DNA of 64,000 bases, from NCBI RefSeq assembly GCF_003443615.1, contig NZ_CP031967.1:2232001-2296000 (forward strand), given 5' to 3'. Positions 1-9,679 of the stretch are shown one piece after another. Source of the stretch: Alteromonas sp. BL110. Its GTDB lineage: Bacteria; Pseudomonadota; Gammaproteobacteria; Enterobacterales; Alteromonadaceae. The notes under the pieces are model-generated. The model did not search any database and was not told the origin of the DNA. It worked only from the letters and a program-made list of their open reading frames with translations. Numbering within the stretch: the stretch's first letter is position 1; each line of letters starts with the position of its first letter. The position numbers and the translations under genes are program-made.

Positions 1-1137
1 CAATACTTCGTTTGTATTTAGGGTGGCAGTAACCAAATAGGCTGGCTCGCTAATTGAAATAGGTACATCGGTAAGTTCTCCCGGTAAGACAAGCGATGGA
101 GAAATATTTACTATCTCGCCAAACTGCACACCAAACTTTTGATAGGGGAACGCGTCATATCGTATATGTAGAGCTTGTCCTTCTCGCAAAAATCCTGCAG
201 AGCGCACGGGTACCGCAATTCGCGCTTGAATGTCAGCATTTTGAGGGAGCAGTGTGAGTAGGGGGCGAGAGCTGTCAACGGTATACCCCGTTCTAACATG
301 AAGGCCTGATATTACGCCGCTGCGAGGCGCATAAATTATCTCTTCTGCATTGCTTTTGTGCGTCACAATTTGTTGAGTGAGATCGCTATAAGTGTTCTTT
401 ATGTTTGCTAGCTCGTTGGCGTGTTTCTCAGGCAATGTAGCAAGTTCATGACTTATTGCTGCTATGTTGGCTTGCTCGTTACTCCAATCCTTTTTAGCTA
501 AAGCAAGTTTCTGCTCTGCATTCAAACGTTGGAGCGTATAGGTTTCAAAGTCGGTACGGCTAATATGCCCTTCATCCATTAGGGTTTGTGCTTTTTCCCA
601 TTGCGTGGATGCCAGAAGCCACTGTGATTGGGTTAAAGTAATAATGTCATGCAACGCCGTTGAGTTATGCTTTGCCTGGGAAAGCTGCTCTTCCAATCGC
701 TGTTGCTGAGCTAGGTGCAGAGTGCGCAGTCGTTCAATACTTTGGCGAGTTCGGTTTTGTTTCGATTCTAGTTCGGCAAGTAATTGGGTACTGACTCTAT
801 GGCCTAACGCGTCTTTACTGCTATAGCTGATTTTTAATAGCGGTGCGCCTTTTTCCACTAATTGACCTTCACTGGCTATAACGTCGAGTATCTTTCCTCG
901 CCTTGCGTCTGAATAAAGCTTGAAGACTCCATGACTGGGTTCTAGCCATCCACTTACCGAAGCTTTTCGTGCGTAACTTTCCATGTTCAGGTAAACAGCA
1001 ACCGCCACAACCCACACGACAAGCAGCCCAGCTAGTGCTAAATAGGCAGGTTTAGGCGTCATTAAAAAACTGCCCTCAACTGTGTTTGATTGCTCATCAA
1101 TAACTTCTTTTCTAAACAACCCTGTTCTCATTTTCAT
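1..1137 (-). CDS. HlyD/CvaA-type periplasmic adaptor of a peptide exporter (partial, C-terminus outside window)
   Basis: Reading the minus strand from 1137 gives an open frame that runs off the left edge, about 379 codons so far. An ATG at 1137 has GGAG about 9 bases upstream. After a short cytoplasmic head (LFRKEVIDEQ) there is one membrane helix near residues 31-50. A lipoyl-like half follows (EGQLVEKGAPLLKI), then a long coiled coil at roughly residues 100-250, then the returning half with RYDAFPYQKFGVQFGEI. That last segment and the head closely resemble the colicin V adaptor CvaA, as recalled. Such adaptors join a C39-peptidase ABC transporter to TolC to export double-glycine peptides. 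The transporter gene would lie beyond the left edge. A general HlyD adaptor for a larger substrate is the alternative. Confidence 0.85.
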   Translation of the reverse strand, partial: MKMRTGLFRKEVIDEQSNTVEGSFLMTPKPAYLALAGLLVVWVVAVAVYLNMESYARKASVSGWLEPSHGVFKLYSDARRGKILDVIASEGQLVEKGAPLLKISYSSKDALGHRVSTQLLAELESKQNRTRQSIERLRTLHLAQQQRLEEQLSQAKHNSTALHDIITLTQSQWLLASTQWEKAQTLMDEGHISRTDFETYTLQRLNAEQKLALAKKDWSNEQANIAAISHELATLPEKHANELANIKNTYSDLTQQIVTHKSNAEEIIYAPRSGVISGLHVRTGYTVDSSRPLLTLLPQNADIQARIAVPVRSAGFLREGQALHIRYDAFPYQKFGVQFGEIVNISPSLVLPGELTDVPISISEPAYLVTATLNTNEVL

Positions 1138-1561
1138 CCCTATATACTCCGCTACATGCGCTTGGAGTCTGTTAAAGCACCCCTTTTCTAGGTGCTACTT
1201 CGCACATAAAGAGTATCTGGCTGCCGCTTCCATATCGGCGATTAATCCTTGGCATCGTAATCCGTGACGCCTCCATTTTGTTACTACCAGATACCTTGTG
1301 GTCAACATAACTGCGGTGACGGTGTTTACTTTAGGCGGAGTGAGAACTTGATGAAGGGGGCTTAAGGTCTACTTTTCGGTAGCACGCACCCTCGTTGGGC
1401 TTGGCGCATTTTTGAAAGCGCTTGGCCTAAAATTGAAAGTTGATATTGCGCAAGAAAAAGGCGAAGAAATATAAAGAAGTCATAGAAGTGTATAAAGAAT
1501 GTGCTATAAAAAACAAAGAAATATGAAAATAACACGGTAAGAATACGTAGAAGGACGCCAC
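1138..1561. other. Intergenic region between divergent adaptor and HMG-CoA reductase genes
   Basis: About 420 bases between two divergently transcribed genes, so both promoters should lie here. Short open frames exist on both strands but none has a ribosome-binding site or protein-like composition. I see no repeat, RNA gene or convincing operator. Confidence 0.5.
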
Positions 1562-3106
1562 ATGTTTGTACCCAGTATACTTTTAAAGCAACTTTACACA
1601 CGTGCCAGCCTTACGAAGACAGATAAAGGCTTATCTTTCTCTCTGAAAAACAGATTAAAAGACGCGACCATCAAGGAAGTAAAGTGGATTTCTCTTGATG
1701 GAGAAAAAATTCCAGAAGACAAAATTTCACTCCAACTTACGCCTGACTCCTGCATTCCTGTCGATGCGTTAAATAAGTCGGAGGGCGAGCCGTTTGGCTT
1801 GCGTCAAACTATTACCGTGCACCTAGACATTGATGAGGCGCCTTGCCCTGAAAAGCGAAAATTGGGCATTTGCTTTTCGGCATCACCATTTGGGAAGCTT
1901 AAATTTGAGGTAGAAGATAATATTACAGCGCCTGGCCAACGCAGTGTTTTTATCCCCCGAGACGACATGGACGACTATGGCGAAAGCATTATAAAAACAC
2001 GCCAAGAATATTTTGAAAGCGCTACGGGCAAGAAAATTAACCACGTAGGTAAGTACTCAATTGACCCGCAAGCGCTTAAAGGCAACATCGAGCATTTCAT
2101 TGGCGTGGCGCAGGTTCCTATTGGTATTGCTGGGCCGTTGACTATCAATGGCGAGCACGCACAAGGTGACTTTGTAGTGCCGTTAGCGACTACCGAAGGT
2201 ACGCTAGTGGCATCGTACAACCGCGGTATGAAGCTACTTAACATGAGTGGTGGCGTAACGGCTACGGTAGTTGATGATGCCATGCAGAGAGCCCCAGTTT
2301 TTATCTTTGAAAATGCCCGTGGTGCGAGGGACTTTGTAAAATGGATAAAAACAAACTTTGAAAAGATTAAAGAAGAAGCTGAAGCGACCTCAAGCGTGGC
2401 CAAGCTAACCTATATCGACCACTTTCTGTCTAACAAATTTGCGTTTTTACGGTTTAACTTTAAAACCGGCGATGCTGCTGGTCAAAACATGGTTGGGCGC
2501 GCAACCTTTGCGGCTTGCGGGTGGATACTCGACCATTACGAGGGAATAGAGAACTTTTACCTTGAATCTAACTTTGCTACCGACAAAAAAGCCTCTCAAA
2601 TAAACATTATGCGTACCCGGGGCAAACGGGTTACGGCAGAAGCCACCATTAAGCGAGAGCATTTGTTAGAGGTAATGCGCGTCGACCCTAAACAAATTGA
2701 TTACCACGGCCGCGTGGCTGGCGTAGGGTCATTCTTATCTGGTGTGAACAACACGGGCTTGCATTCGCCAAACGGAATTACGGCCATGTTTATCGCCACA
2801 GGGCAAGATGTCGCAAACGTATCTGAGTCGTCGGCGGCAATGATGTATTCAGAGCTAACTGATGACGGTGACCTGTACGTATCTATCACTATACCATCGC
2901 TTATTGTGGCTACTTATGGCGGCGGTACCGGTATTGGTACACAGCGAGAATGCTTAGAATTGCTCGACTGCTACGGGCGCGACCGGGTGTATAAATTTGC
3001 AGAAATTGTGGCGTCTGTGGTGTTGGCTGGTGAGATATCGCTAGCGTCAGCCATTAGTTCGTCAGACTGGGTCTCGTCACACGAACAGTATGGGCGAAAC
3101 CGATAG
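1562..3106 (+). CDS. Hydroxymethylglutaryl-CoA reductase with extra N-terminal domain
   Basis: 514 residues; the ATG is preceded by AAGGA at a good distance. Residues about 150-514 are a complete HMG-CoA reductase catalytic domain of the class I type. The substrate motif VPIGIAGPL is followed by catalytic Glu212 (TTEGTLVAS), Lys342 (ATDKKAS), Asp416 (GQDVAN) and His507 (VSSHEQ). The reaction is NADPH-dependent reduction of HMG-CoA to mevalonate. Residues 1-120 form a separate, probably beta-rich domain without membrane helices, unlike the eukaryotic membrane anchor. No other mevalonate-pathway gene is in the window. Most gammaproteobacteria make isoprenoids by the MEP route, so the role here is open: a mevalonate branch, or HMG-CoA turnover from leucine catabolism. 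Confidence 0.93.
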   Translation: MFVPSILLKQLYTRASLTKTDKGLSFSLKNRLKDATIKEVKWISLDGEKIPEDKISLQLTPDSCIPVDALNKSEGEPFGLRQTITVHLDIDEAPCPEKRKLGICFSASPFGKLKFEVEDNITAPGQRSVFIPRDDMDDYGESIIKTRQEYFESATGKKINHVGKYSIDPQALKGNIEHFIGVAQVPIGIAGPLTINGEHAQGDFVVPLATTEGTLVASYNRGMKLLNMSGGVTATVVDDAMQRAPVFIFENARGARDFVKWIKTNFEKIKEEAEATSSVAKLTYIDHFLSNKFAFLRFNFKTGDAAGQNMVGRATFAACGWILDHYEGIENFYLESNFATDKKASQINIMRTRGKRVTAEATIKREHLLEVMRVDPKQIDYHGRVAGVGSFLSGVNNTGLHSPNGITAMFIATGQDVANVSESSAAMMYSELTDDGDLYVSITIPSLIVATYGGGTGIGTQRECLELLDCYGRDRVYKFAEIVASVVLAGEISLASAISSSDWVSSHEQYGRNR

Positions 3107-3133
3107 TAAAACTAAATTAACTGACGAAAAGTA

Positions 3134-3170
3134 AAAAGGGGCTTCACATAATGTGAAGCCCCTTTTGTTT
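3134..3170. terminator. Bidirectional intrinsic terminator
   Basis: The arms AAAAGGGGCTTCACA and TGTGAAGCCCCTTTT form a near-perfect hairpin. It lies between the convergent HMG-CoA reductase and amidohydrolase genes, with a T-rich tract on each side. Confidence 0.9.
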
Positions 3171-3183
3171 AGCGGTTCATTTA

Positions 3184-6100
3184 TTAATGTTCCCAATGAT
3201 AGTGATGCGCTTTCGCTTCCACTTCATCTGCCGTTTGTTGCGGCATAAAGGTGGCATTATCTTGTTCAAAGAAGAAGGGTTTGCGTTTTTTCTTACTGCC
3301 TACTTCGTTCATGGTGGCCGCCTCGTAAACTCGACCATTAAGTACGGTATATTCTACGAATTCACTCTTTCTAATGTCGCTGAGTACGTCGCCATCAATC
3401 ACCACTAGGTCAGCAAGTTTGCCTTTTTCGATACTGCCAAGATCCTTGCCCATGCCTAGGTGTTTCGCGCCATCAATAGTACCGCCGCGAAGCGCTTCCC
3501 AAGGCGTGAAGCCACCTTGTTCCATGATCCACAGTTCCCAGTGCGCAGCCAAGCCTTCACGCTGTCCGTGAGCGCCGATATGTACACTGACCCCATTATC
3601 TCGAAGCTCTTTGGCATAGCTGGCTACGTTTTGGTGGTTGTACTGGTTTTCCGGTGCAGTAGGTCTTCGAATGGCGCGTCTATCTAGAATTGTTGACGGG
3701 GTATAACGAAGAAGGCGCGGATTCTTCCATACTTCTGTTTTGTCGTACCAGTACTCTTCACCCATCATGCCGCCGTACGACACAACAAAGGTCGGCGTGT
3801 AGCCAAATTCTGTAGCTTTCCATAGCTGAGTGACGTCGCTATAGCCTTTCTCTACAGGAATGCTGTGCTCAAGACCGGTGTGACCGTCTACCAACATAGT
3901 CAGATTCTGCTGAAGCTTACCGCCCCCTTCAGGCACCACCATCATCTCTTGGTTCTTTGCCGCCCACAGCACTTGCTGACGCTGATCGCGACGGGGCTGA
4001 TTGTAGCTTTTCACTGAAATAGCACCGGCTTCTTTCAAGCGCTCTACATGGAAATAGGCATCTTCATAATTATTGATAATCGCTTTGTAACCTAGTCCTT
4101 CTGCACCGTATAAAATCGTGCCGGTGGAGTAGATACGCGGCGCAACAATGTCGCCCTTACGCTGTAATTCTGCCGCAGCAAAAATTTCTGTCGTGTCGTT
4201 TGAAGGGTCATGAATGGTCGTTACGCCGAAAGACACATTCGAGTACTGACTCCAGTTTTGCTGAGGAATAATCTCATTGCGGCCCTGCGAGCCGTGCGCG
4301 TGCGCATCAACCAGCCCTGGGATAATGGTTTTACCCGTGGTGTCTATTTGCATGGCATCATCAGGAATGGACACATCGCCACGTTTACCTACGGCTTCAA
4401 TGCGGTTGTCTTTAATCAGCACAACGCCATCTTCAATCACCTCTTGGGTATTCTCGGCATAGCGCATGGTGACCACTTTACCGCCAACCAAGGCTTTGTA
4501 ACCAGATGGTTTGTCAGCTTTAGTGGTAAACGACAAGTCTATACCTTCCGCTACTGGTTCAGGCAAGGTTTCCGCTGCGCCATCAACAAAGGCAAAGGCT
4601 TCATCAAGTGAACGGCTAAATAGCGTAGGGCCGTTAAACCAGCTTAGGGTTTTGTTGTCAGGCGACCATGTGAGGTATTCACCTGCGCGGCTTGAAAGCT
4701 GCGTTACCGGCAGTGAGGTCATGTTCGGACCTATGGTAATACGCTTACCATTTTCAACAAATGGGGCCACGTATGTTTTAAACTGATAAACAAACGCAAC
4801 CCATTTCTTATCGTGTGAAAGTTTGTACTCACTTACTTTATCTGCGCCGTACAGATGGGTTCGCTTGTCGTTACCCTTAAGGTTAACGCTTGAAAGCTGG
4901 GTTTCGTAGTAAGCTTCGCCGCCCGCTGATTCGGTGAAATACACTCGGTCATCGTTACCCGCAAAATGCGCGTTGTACCCGCCTTCAGTGACTTTTTCTA
5001 CGGTGTCTTCTTCAAGGTCTGCTACGTAAATTCCTGGCTCAACAGAGTATTTCGGGTCTAGCAGATAGCCGCCTGTAAATTTGCGGAACACCACTTTTTC
5101 GCCATCGGCAGAGAACGACGGCTCAATGTAGTGGCCCGGCTGCTGGGTAATGACTTTTCCTTTACCGCCTCGGGCAGAAACTACGCGAACGGTGCCTAAG
5201 TCTTGGTCATTCCAAGTGGTATAAACAATCGACTTTCCATCGTTAGAAAAACGCGGATAGTACTCATCATGGTCGTTTTGTTTCGTTAGACGCTTAATCT
5301 TGCCAGATTTAACGTCGCGCACATAAAGTTTGCCTAATGCTTGGAAAAGTACGGTTTTACCGTTAGGCGACATTTGAGACCAGCGGATCATACGAACGTC
5401 GAATTCATCAGGGGCGACATCTACGTCAAAACGTAACGCATCTGCATATTTCACCGTGCCCTCAACGGTCACGTCCATCGTGCTGGTGGTTTTATCTTTC
5501 ACGTCGATGGTGTGGAATTTACCGCCTGTCCAATAAACGATTTCGCTGCTGTCTGGCATCCAGTCGAAGTAGGCAAAGTAACCTTCCGAGCCAAAGCCTT
5601 CTTGCATATCTCGCTCTAGTTCCAACGTCAGCGGGGTTTCTACACCTGTCTTGATGTCTTTAATGAAAAGCGCGGTTCTATCTTTAACGCGACGAACAAA
5701 AGCGATGTATTTACCGTCAGGTGAAGGTGTAGGAACTACGGCTCCGCCCGTACCGCTAATATAGCGGCTCTCTTCGCCGGTTTCGCGGTCGTAGCGGGTG
5801 ATAGCGAAAATGCCTTCTAACGGGTCGCGGTTATATTCAAAGCGGGCACCCGGAACAGTATTTTCGGTAAAGTAAATGTACTTCCCGTCATGCGAAAACA
5901 CGGGGTCGGCAATGTTTTGCTGGTCACGTTTACCGCTGTTTCGGGCTTTAATCTGCAAGCCGTCGCCACCTGATTTGTGGTACATCCAAATCTCGCCTGC
6001 CGGAATACTACGGCTAGACATAATGCCTTTGGTTACCACTAGGTATTCGCCGTCTGGGCTCCATTTAGGAGAGTGGATAAGATTGTTTTTCTCTTTCGTA

Positions 6101-6519
6101 ACTTGTCGAAGATTACTGCCGTCAATGTCCATAACCCACACGTTGCTTAACCCGTCTTTATCCGAGATAAACGCAACCTGTTTTCCATCGGGAGAAATAG
6201 CAGGGTGAATGTTCCATGCGAAGTCTTGCGTAAGCGGTGTCGCATCGCCGCCACTCATACTAACTTTGTACAAGTCGCCCAGCATGTCAAAAACCATGAA
6301 CTCGCCGTTTGGAGCAATATCTAAGCTAGACCACGTCGTTTCACTGGTTTTAATTGTAACTTCATTAAGGGCGTAAGGTGGGTTATTCACGTCCCACTTT
6401 TCAACGTCAGATTCTGTTTTTTCTTCACTGTCGTTCTGGGCGAATGTGGTAGGTACTACACCTAAGCCCAAAGCACTTACTAGCGTGATGGCCAGTAAAC
6501 TTTTCATTGTCTTTATCAT
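3184..6519 (-). CDS. Exported beta-propeller amidohydrolase (TolB-like PD40 repeats plus metal-dependent hydrolase)
   Basis: 1,111 residues. A signal peptide (MIKTMKSLLAITLVSALGLG, cleavage near TFA-QND) sends it to the periplasm. Residues about 50-620 are WD40/TolB-type propeller blades, seen as repeated runs such as PDGKQVAFISD and PDGKYIAFVRR. Residues about 680-1075 are an amidohydrolase domain. It has the metal-binding His740-x-His742 pair (VDAHAHG), a candidate bridging lysine in SVKSYNQ, later histidines in GLEHS and IGAHGQ, and the closing GSIEKGKLADLVVIDGD strand. The closest families are imidazolonepropionase/prolidase-like hydrolases, so a cyclic amide or X-Pro peptide substrate is plausible, but the substrate cannot be read from sequence. 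It is a single gene. Confidence 0.9.
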   Translation of the reverse strand: MIKTMKSLLAITLVSALGLGVVPTTFAQNDSEEKTESDVEKWDVNNPPYALNEVTIKTSETTWSSLDIAPNGEFMVFDMLGDLYKVSMSGGDATPLTQDFAWNIHPAISPDGKQVAFISDKDGLSNVWVMDIDGSNLRQVTKEKNNLIHSPKWSPDGEYLVVTKGIMSSRSIPAGEIWMYHKSGGDGLQIKARNSGKRDQQNIADPVFSHDGKYIYFTENTVPGARFEYNRDPLEGIFAITRYDRETGEESRYISGTGGAVVPTPSPDGKYIAFVRRVKDRTALFIKDIKTGVETPLTLELERDMQEGFGSEGYFAYFDWMPDSSEIVYWTGGKFHTIDVKDKTTSTMDVTVEGTVKYADALRFDVDVAPDEFDVRMIRWSQMSPNGKTVLFQALGKLYVRDVKSGKIKRLTKQNDHDEYYPRFSNDGKSIVYTTWNDQDLGTVRVVSARGGKGKVITQQPGHYIEPSFSADGEKVVFRKFTGGYLLDPKYSVEPGIYVADLEEDTVEKVTEGGYNAHFAGNDDRVYFTESAGGEAYYETQLSSVNLKGNDKRTHLYGADKVSEYKLSHDKKWVAFVYQFKTYVAPFVENGKRITIGPNMTSLPVTQLSSRAGEYLTWSPDNKTLSWFNGPTLFSRSLDEAFAFVDGAAETLPEPVAEGIDLSFTTKADKPSGYKALVGGKVVTMRYAENTQEVIEDGVVLIKDNRIEAVGKRGDVSIPDDAMQIDTTGKTIIPGLVDAHAHGSQGRNEIIPQQNWSQYSNVSFGVTTIHDPSNDTTEIFAAAELQRKGDIVAPRIYSTGTILYGAEGLGYKAIINNYEDAYFHVERLKEAGAISVKSYNQPRRDQRQQVLWAAKNQEMMVVPEGGGKLQQNLTMLVDGHTGLEHSIPVEKGYSDVTQLWKATEFGYTPTFVVSYGGMMGEEYWYDKTEVWKNPRLLRYTPSTILDRRAIRRPTAPENQYNHQNVASYAKELRDNGVSVHIGAHGQREGLAAHWELWIMEQGGFTPWEALRGGTIDGAKHLGMGKDLGSIEKGKLADLVVIDGDVLSDIRKSEFVEYTVLNGRVYEAATMNEVGSKKKRKPFFFEQDNATFMPQQTADEVEAKAHHYHWEH

Positions 6520-7387
6520 AATTGTGTTTCCAAGTGCTTGTTATTTATTTTCTGTCTACATCAGAGTACATGAGTTAGCCTGAAATGACGCACTCTTGAA
6601 TTGTAAAACTAAGGTTAATCTTACTGTAAAGTAGGAAAGATTCATTTAGCTAATGCGATTGTAAGTCTAATTTTAGCGTTTAACCTTCATTAAACTATTT
6701 TCGAAAATCGTTACTTTTTGCGCTTATTTCGCATTTAATTATTTTAGGGTGGCAACCTCGTTTAGAACGGCGGTAAAGGATTGCTGGGATTTACACTTAG
6801 CAATGGTCAAAGTTTACTGGTGAAGTGGTCCTCAGAAATTGGTTTTGAGAACATCCTATTTCGGTAGAAGTTTTAGCCGGGGCGGATTTTTTATCTCTTT
6901 TTGTTATGAATTAGGGGAAAAAATTGATGATCGTTACCGCAAATATCTCCTACATTTTTCAGACCTTTTTCATGACAAAAGTGATTGTCGAAAGACGAGA
7001 TAAATTTACGTGTTTTTTCGTTTTTTCCTATTCGTTTAATATGGGACTTATTGTGCATTTGACATTTTGTTGTTCCGGAAGAGGATATCTTTTTTTGTTT
7101 TAAGAGTGGTAAATTCCCGTGGAATTTGCGGTTAACTTGTTGTGGGAAGTATATCTATTGCTCTATACATAAAACATATCGTGGTTAAATGTTCCATATG
7201 TGATGCATTTTTGCTGGATGATATTTTCAATATGATTTGGAATTCATTGAGTTGCTCAACAGTACTTGCAATTCTAGATGCTTCACAAGCTTTTTCCTTT
7301 CCATCACTTTCAGTGATGCTTGTCTATTACAGCAATAATCGCTAATTTCGTAACAAGTCATTAACAGTGAATTGTGTAGGAATTACC
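6520..7387. other. Long AT-rich intergenic region, no gene recognised
   Basis: About 870 bases separate the divergent amidohydrolase and molybdopterin genes. It is AT-rich with several T-runs. The longest open frame (near 7142-7345) starts without a ribosome-binding site and does not look like protein. I see no tRNA, transposase remnant or known riboswitch. It must hold two promoters, and its length leaves room for an unrecognised RNA or a decayed gene. Confidence 0.5.
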
Positions 7388-9604
7388 GTGAGCAACGCTG
7401 AACAACAATTGCATTATTCTACTTGTACGCTTTGTGAAGCAATGTGTGGTATTGAGGTGGCGACGAAAGGCCGTCAGATACTGTCAATAAAAGGGGATAA
7501 AGATAATCCCTTTAGCCAAGGCCATATTTGCCCGAAAGCCAGTGCGTTAAAAGACTTGTACGACGACCCTGACCGCTTGAAGCGCCCTGTAAAAAGGGTA
7601 CGAATTGACGGCGAAGACAGCGCCTGGGAAGAGATCGGATGGGATGAAGCCTTTGACCTGGTCGCAAGCAAGTTGCACCACATCCAGCAGGCACACGGTA
7701 ACAACGCGGTTGGTGTGTATTTAGGTAATCCTAATGCGCACAATATGGGGTCTATATTGTTTGGGCCTTATTTCTATCGGGCTCTTAAGTCGCACAATCG
7801 CTATTCCGCTACATCCGTTGACCAGCTGCCTCATCATATTGTTAGCCGACGGCTGTTTGGTCATATTTCCCAAATCCCCATTCCTGACATCGATCACACG
7901 CAGCACTTTATGATCATCGGCGGGAACCCGCTGGCGTCCAATGGCAGCATTATGACTGTGCCAAACGTGAAAAAGCGTTTGAAAGGCATTCAAAAGCGCG
8001 GAGGGAAAGTCGTTGTTATCGACCCCAAACGCAGCGAAACCGCTGATATCAGCTGTGAACATCACTTTATTCGTCCTGGCAGTGATGCGCTCTTACTGCT
8101 GGCTATGTTGCATGTATTGTTTGAAAAGCAACTGCACAAAGTGGATGAAATTTTACCTTATGCCGAAGATATAAAAGAGGTTGAAAAGTACGTTCACGAT
8201 TACTCACCGCAAAAAGTGAGCGAGCTTACCGGTATTTCGGCTTCACAAATAACTCAGCTTGTAGAGAACTTCTGCAAAGCAGAATCAGCCGTTTGCTATG
8301 GCAGGATGGGGGCAAGCGTACAAGCATTCGGCACGTTAACCCAATACCTTATTATGCTTTTTAATATGCTCACCGGGAATCTGGATAAGCGCGGTGGCAT
8401 GATGTTCACCCAGCCAGCGGCTGACGTACTGCCAGTTTCTGGTAGAGGCAGCATGGGCGGATTTACCTCTCGCGTAAGAGGGCTTCCGTCATTTGCTGGC
8501 GAGTACCCGGTTGCGTGCTTAGCCGAAGAAATTTTAACCCCCGGAGACGGGCAAATTAAAGCCATGGTAATTGGTGCAGGTAATCCCGTGGTTACTACGC
8601 CAAATGCAGAGCAGCTTGATAAGGCATTTGAAGAACTCGATTTTATGGTTGCGGTGGATTTTTACGTTACCGAAACCTCTCGCCATGCTGATGTAATTCT
8701 TCCTCCAGTAACCGCGCTGGAACGCGACCACTACGACATTGTTTTTCATAACTTCGCCGTGCGAAATTTTGCTAAATATTCCGAAGCAGCGGTGGACGTT
8801 GATGAAGATCAGCTTACCGATTGGCAAATATACTTGTCTTTGGCTGAAAGACTCGATGCGCTAAATGGAAAAAGCACGGATCACTATGCTTCGCTTTGGG
8901 ACAAGCAGCCTAAAGGTGTAGTCGATGATTTGTTGCAAGCAGGCCTTTATGGTCGAGCGGCAAGCAAAAATGAAGGTGCTGCTGCAAATTTAAGTGAAAG
9001 TTCAACTGCTGTTCCGAAAGGTGGGCTGTCGATTGAAATACTTAAAGCACATCCACACGGCATAGATTTAGGGCCGCTACAACCGTCTCTGCCTCATGCA
9101 TTGTTCCATGAAGATAAAAAGATTCACTTAGATTTTGATTACTTCATGGCTGATTTGGACAGGGTAAACACGCATTTCTTTGGAAAAGCGAGCTATGTTA
9201 CAGCACAAAATCAGCCCCTCGTTTTGATAGGGCGCAGACATATTAAAACCAATAATTCGTGGCTGCATAACAGCCCCCGTATGGTGAAAGGCAACAACCG
9301 CTGTACGCTCCAGCTTCACCCTGATGACGGGGCAAGATACGGCATTGCAGATGGCGATGAAGTATGCGTGAAATCGCGAGTGGGCCAGCTAAGAATAGAG
9401 GCTGAAATCACAGATGCGATTATGCCAGGTGTGGTGTCTATCCCACATGGATGGGGACATAACAAGAAAGGTATAAAGTTGTCTGTGGCAAGTCAGCATC
9501 CGGGTGTAAACACCAACATACTTACTGACGATTTACAGGTGGATGAATTGTCTGGCAATGCAGTGTTGAACGGTGTACCCGTCGAGCTAGAAAAAGTAAG
9601 CTAG
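7388..9604 (+). CDS. Molybdopterin-dependent oxidoreductase with one [4Fe-4S] cluster
   Basis: Start chosen at the GTG at 7388, because AGGAA lies 5 bases upstream; an in-frame GTG at 7367 has no such site. The product is 738 residues. Cys13, Cys16, Cys20 (CTLCEAMC) and Cys48 (HICPK) bind an N-terminal [4Fe-4S] cluster. The rest is a molybdopterin-guanine-dinucleotide fold (DMSO reductase superfamily) with cofactor segments GGNPLASNG, VIDPKRSE and RPGSDALLL, and a C-terminal molydopterin-binding barrel from about residue 615. There is no Tat signal, so it should be cytoplasmic. No electron-transfer or membrane subunit is adjacent. The residues where formate dehydrogenases carry Sec/Cys read TSVDQLPHH, so ordinary formate dehydrogenase is not favoured. 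Substrate unknown. Confidence 0.88.
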   Translation: MSNAEQQLHYSTCTLCEAMCGIEVATKGRQILSIKGDKDNPFSQGHICPKASALKDLYDDPDRLKRPVKRVRIDGEDSAWEEIGWDEAFDLVASKLHHIQQAHGNNAVGVYLGNPNAHNMGSILFGPYFYRALKSHNRYSATSVDQLPHHIVSRRLFGHISQIPIPDIDHTQHFMIIGGNPLASNGSIMTVPNVKKRLKGIQKRGGKVVVIDPKRSETADISCEHHFIRPGSDALLLLAMLHVLFEKQLHKVDEILPYAEDIKEVEKYVHDYSPQKVSELTGISASQITQLVENFCKAESAVCYGRMGASVQAFGTLTQYLIMLFNMLTGNLDKRGGMMFTQPAADVLPVSGRGSMGGFTSRVRGLPSFAGEYPVACLAEEILTPGDGQIKAMVIGAGNPVVTTPNAEQLDKAFEELDFMVAVDFYVTETSRHADVILPPVTALERDHYDIVFHNFAVRNFAKYSEAAVDVDEDQLTDWQIYLSLAERLDALNGKSTDHYASLWDKQPKGVVDDLLQAGLYGRAASKNEGAAANLSESSTAVPKGGLSIEILKAHPHGIDLGPLQPSLPHALFHEDKKIHLDFDYFMADLDRVNTHFFGKASYVTAQNQPLVLIGRRHIKTNNSWLHNSPRMVKGNNRCTLQLHPDDGARYGIADGDEVCVKSRVGQLRIEAEITDAIMPGVVSIPHGWGHNKKGIKLSVASQHPGVNTNILTDDLQVDELSGNAVLNGVPVELEKVS

Positions 9605-9612
9605 GGGCATAA

Positions 9613-9648
9613 AAAACCGACATTTGCTTGCAAGCAAATGTCGGTTTT
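9613..9648. terminator. Bidirectional intrinsic terminator
   Basis: A perfect 18-bp inverted repeat with arms AAAACCGACATTTGCTTG and its complement, centred at 9630/9631, lies between the convergent molybdopterin oxidoreductase and gor genes. T-runs follow on both strands. Confidence 0.9.
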
Positions 9649-9679
9649 CGTTAGGAAGCACTTATTTAAGCGTGTATTC

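Noticed and set aside
7142..7345. 67-codon plus-strand frame before the molybdopterin oxidoreductase
   Set aside because: No ribosome-binding site and a composition typical of translated AT-rich non-coding DNA.
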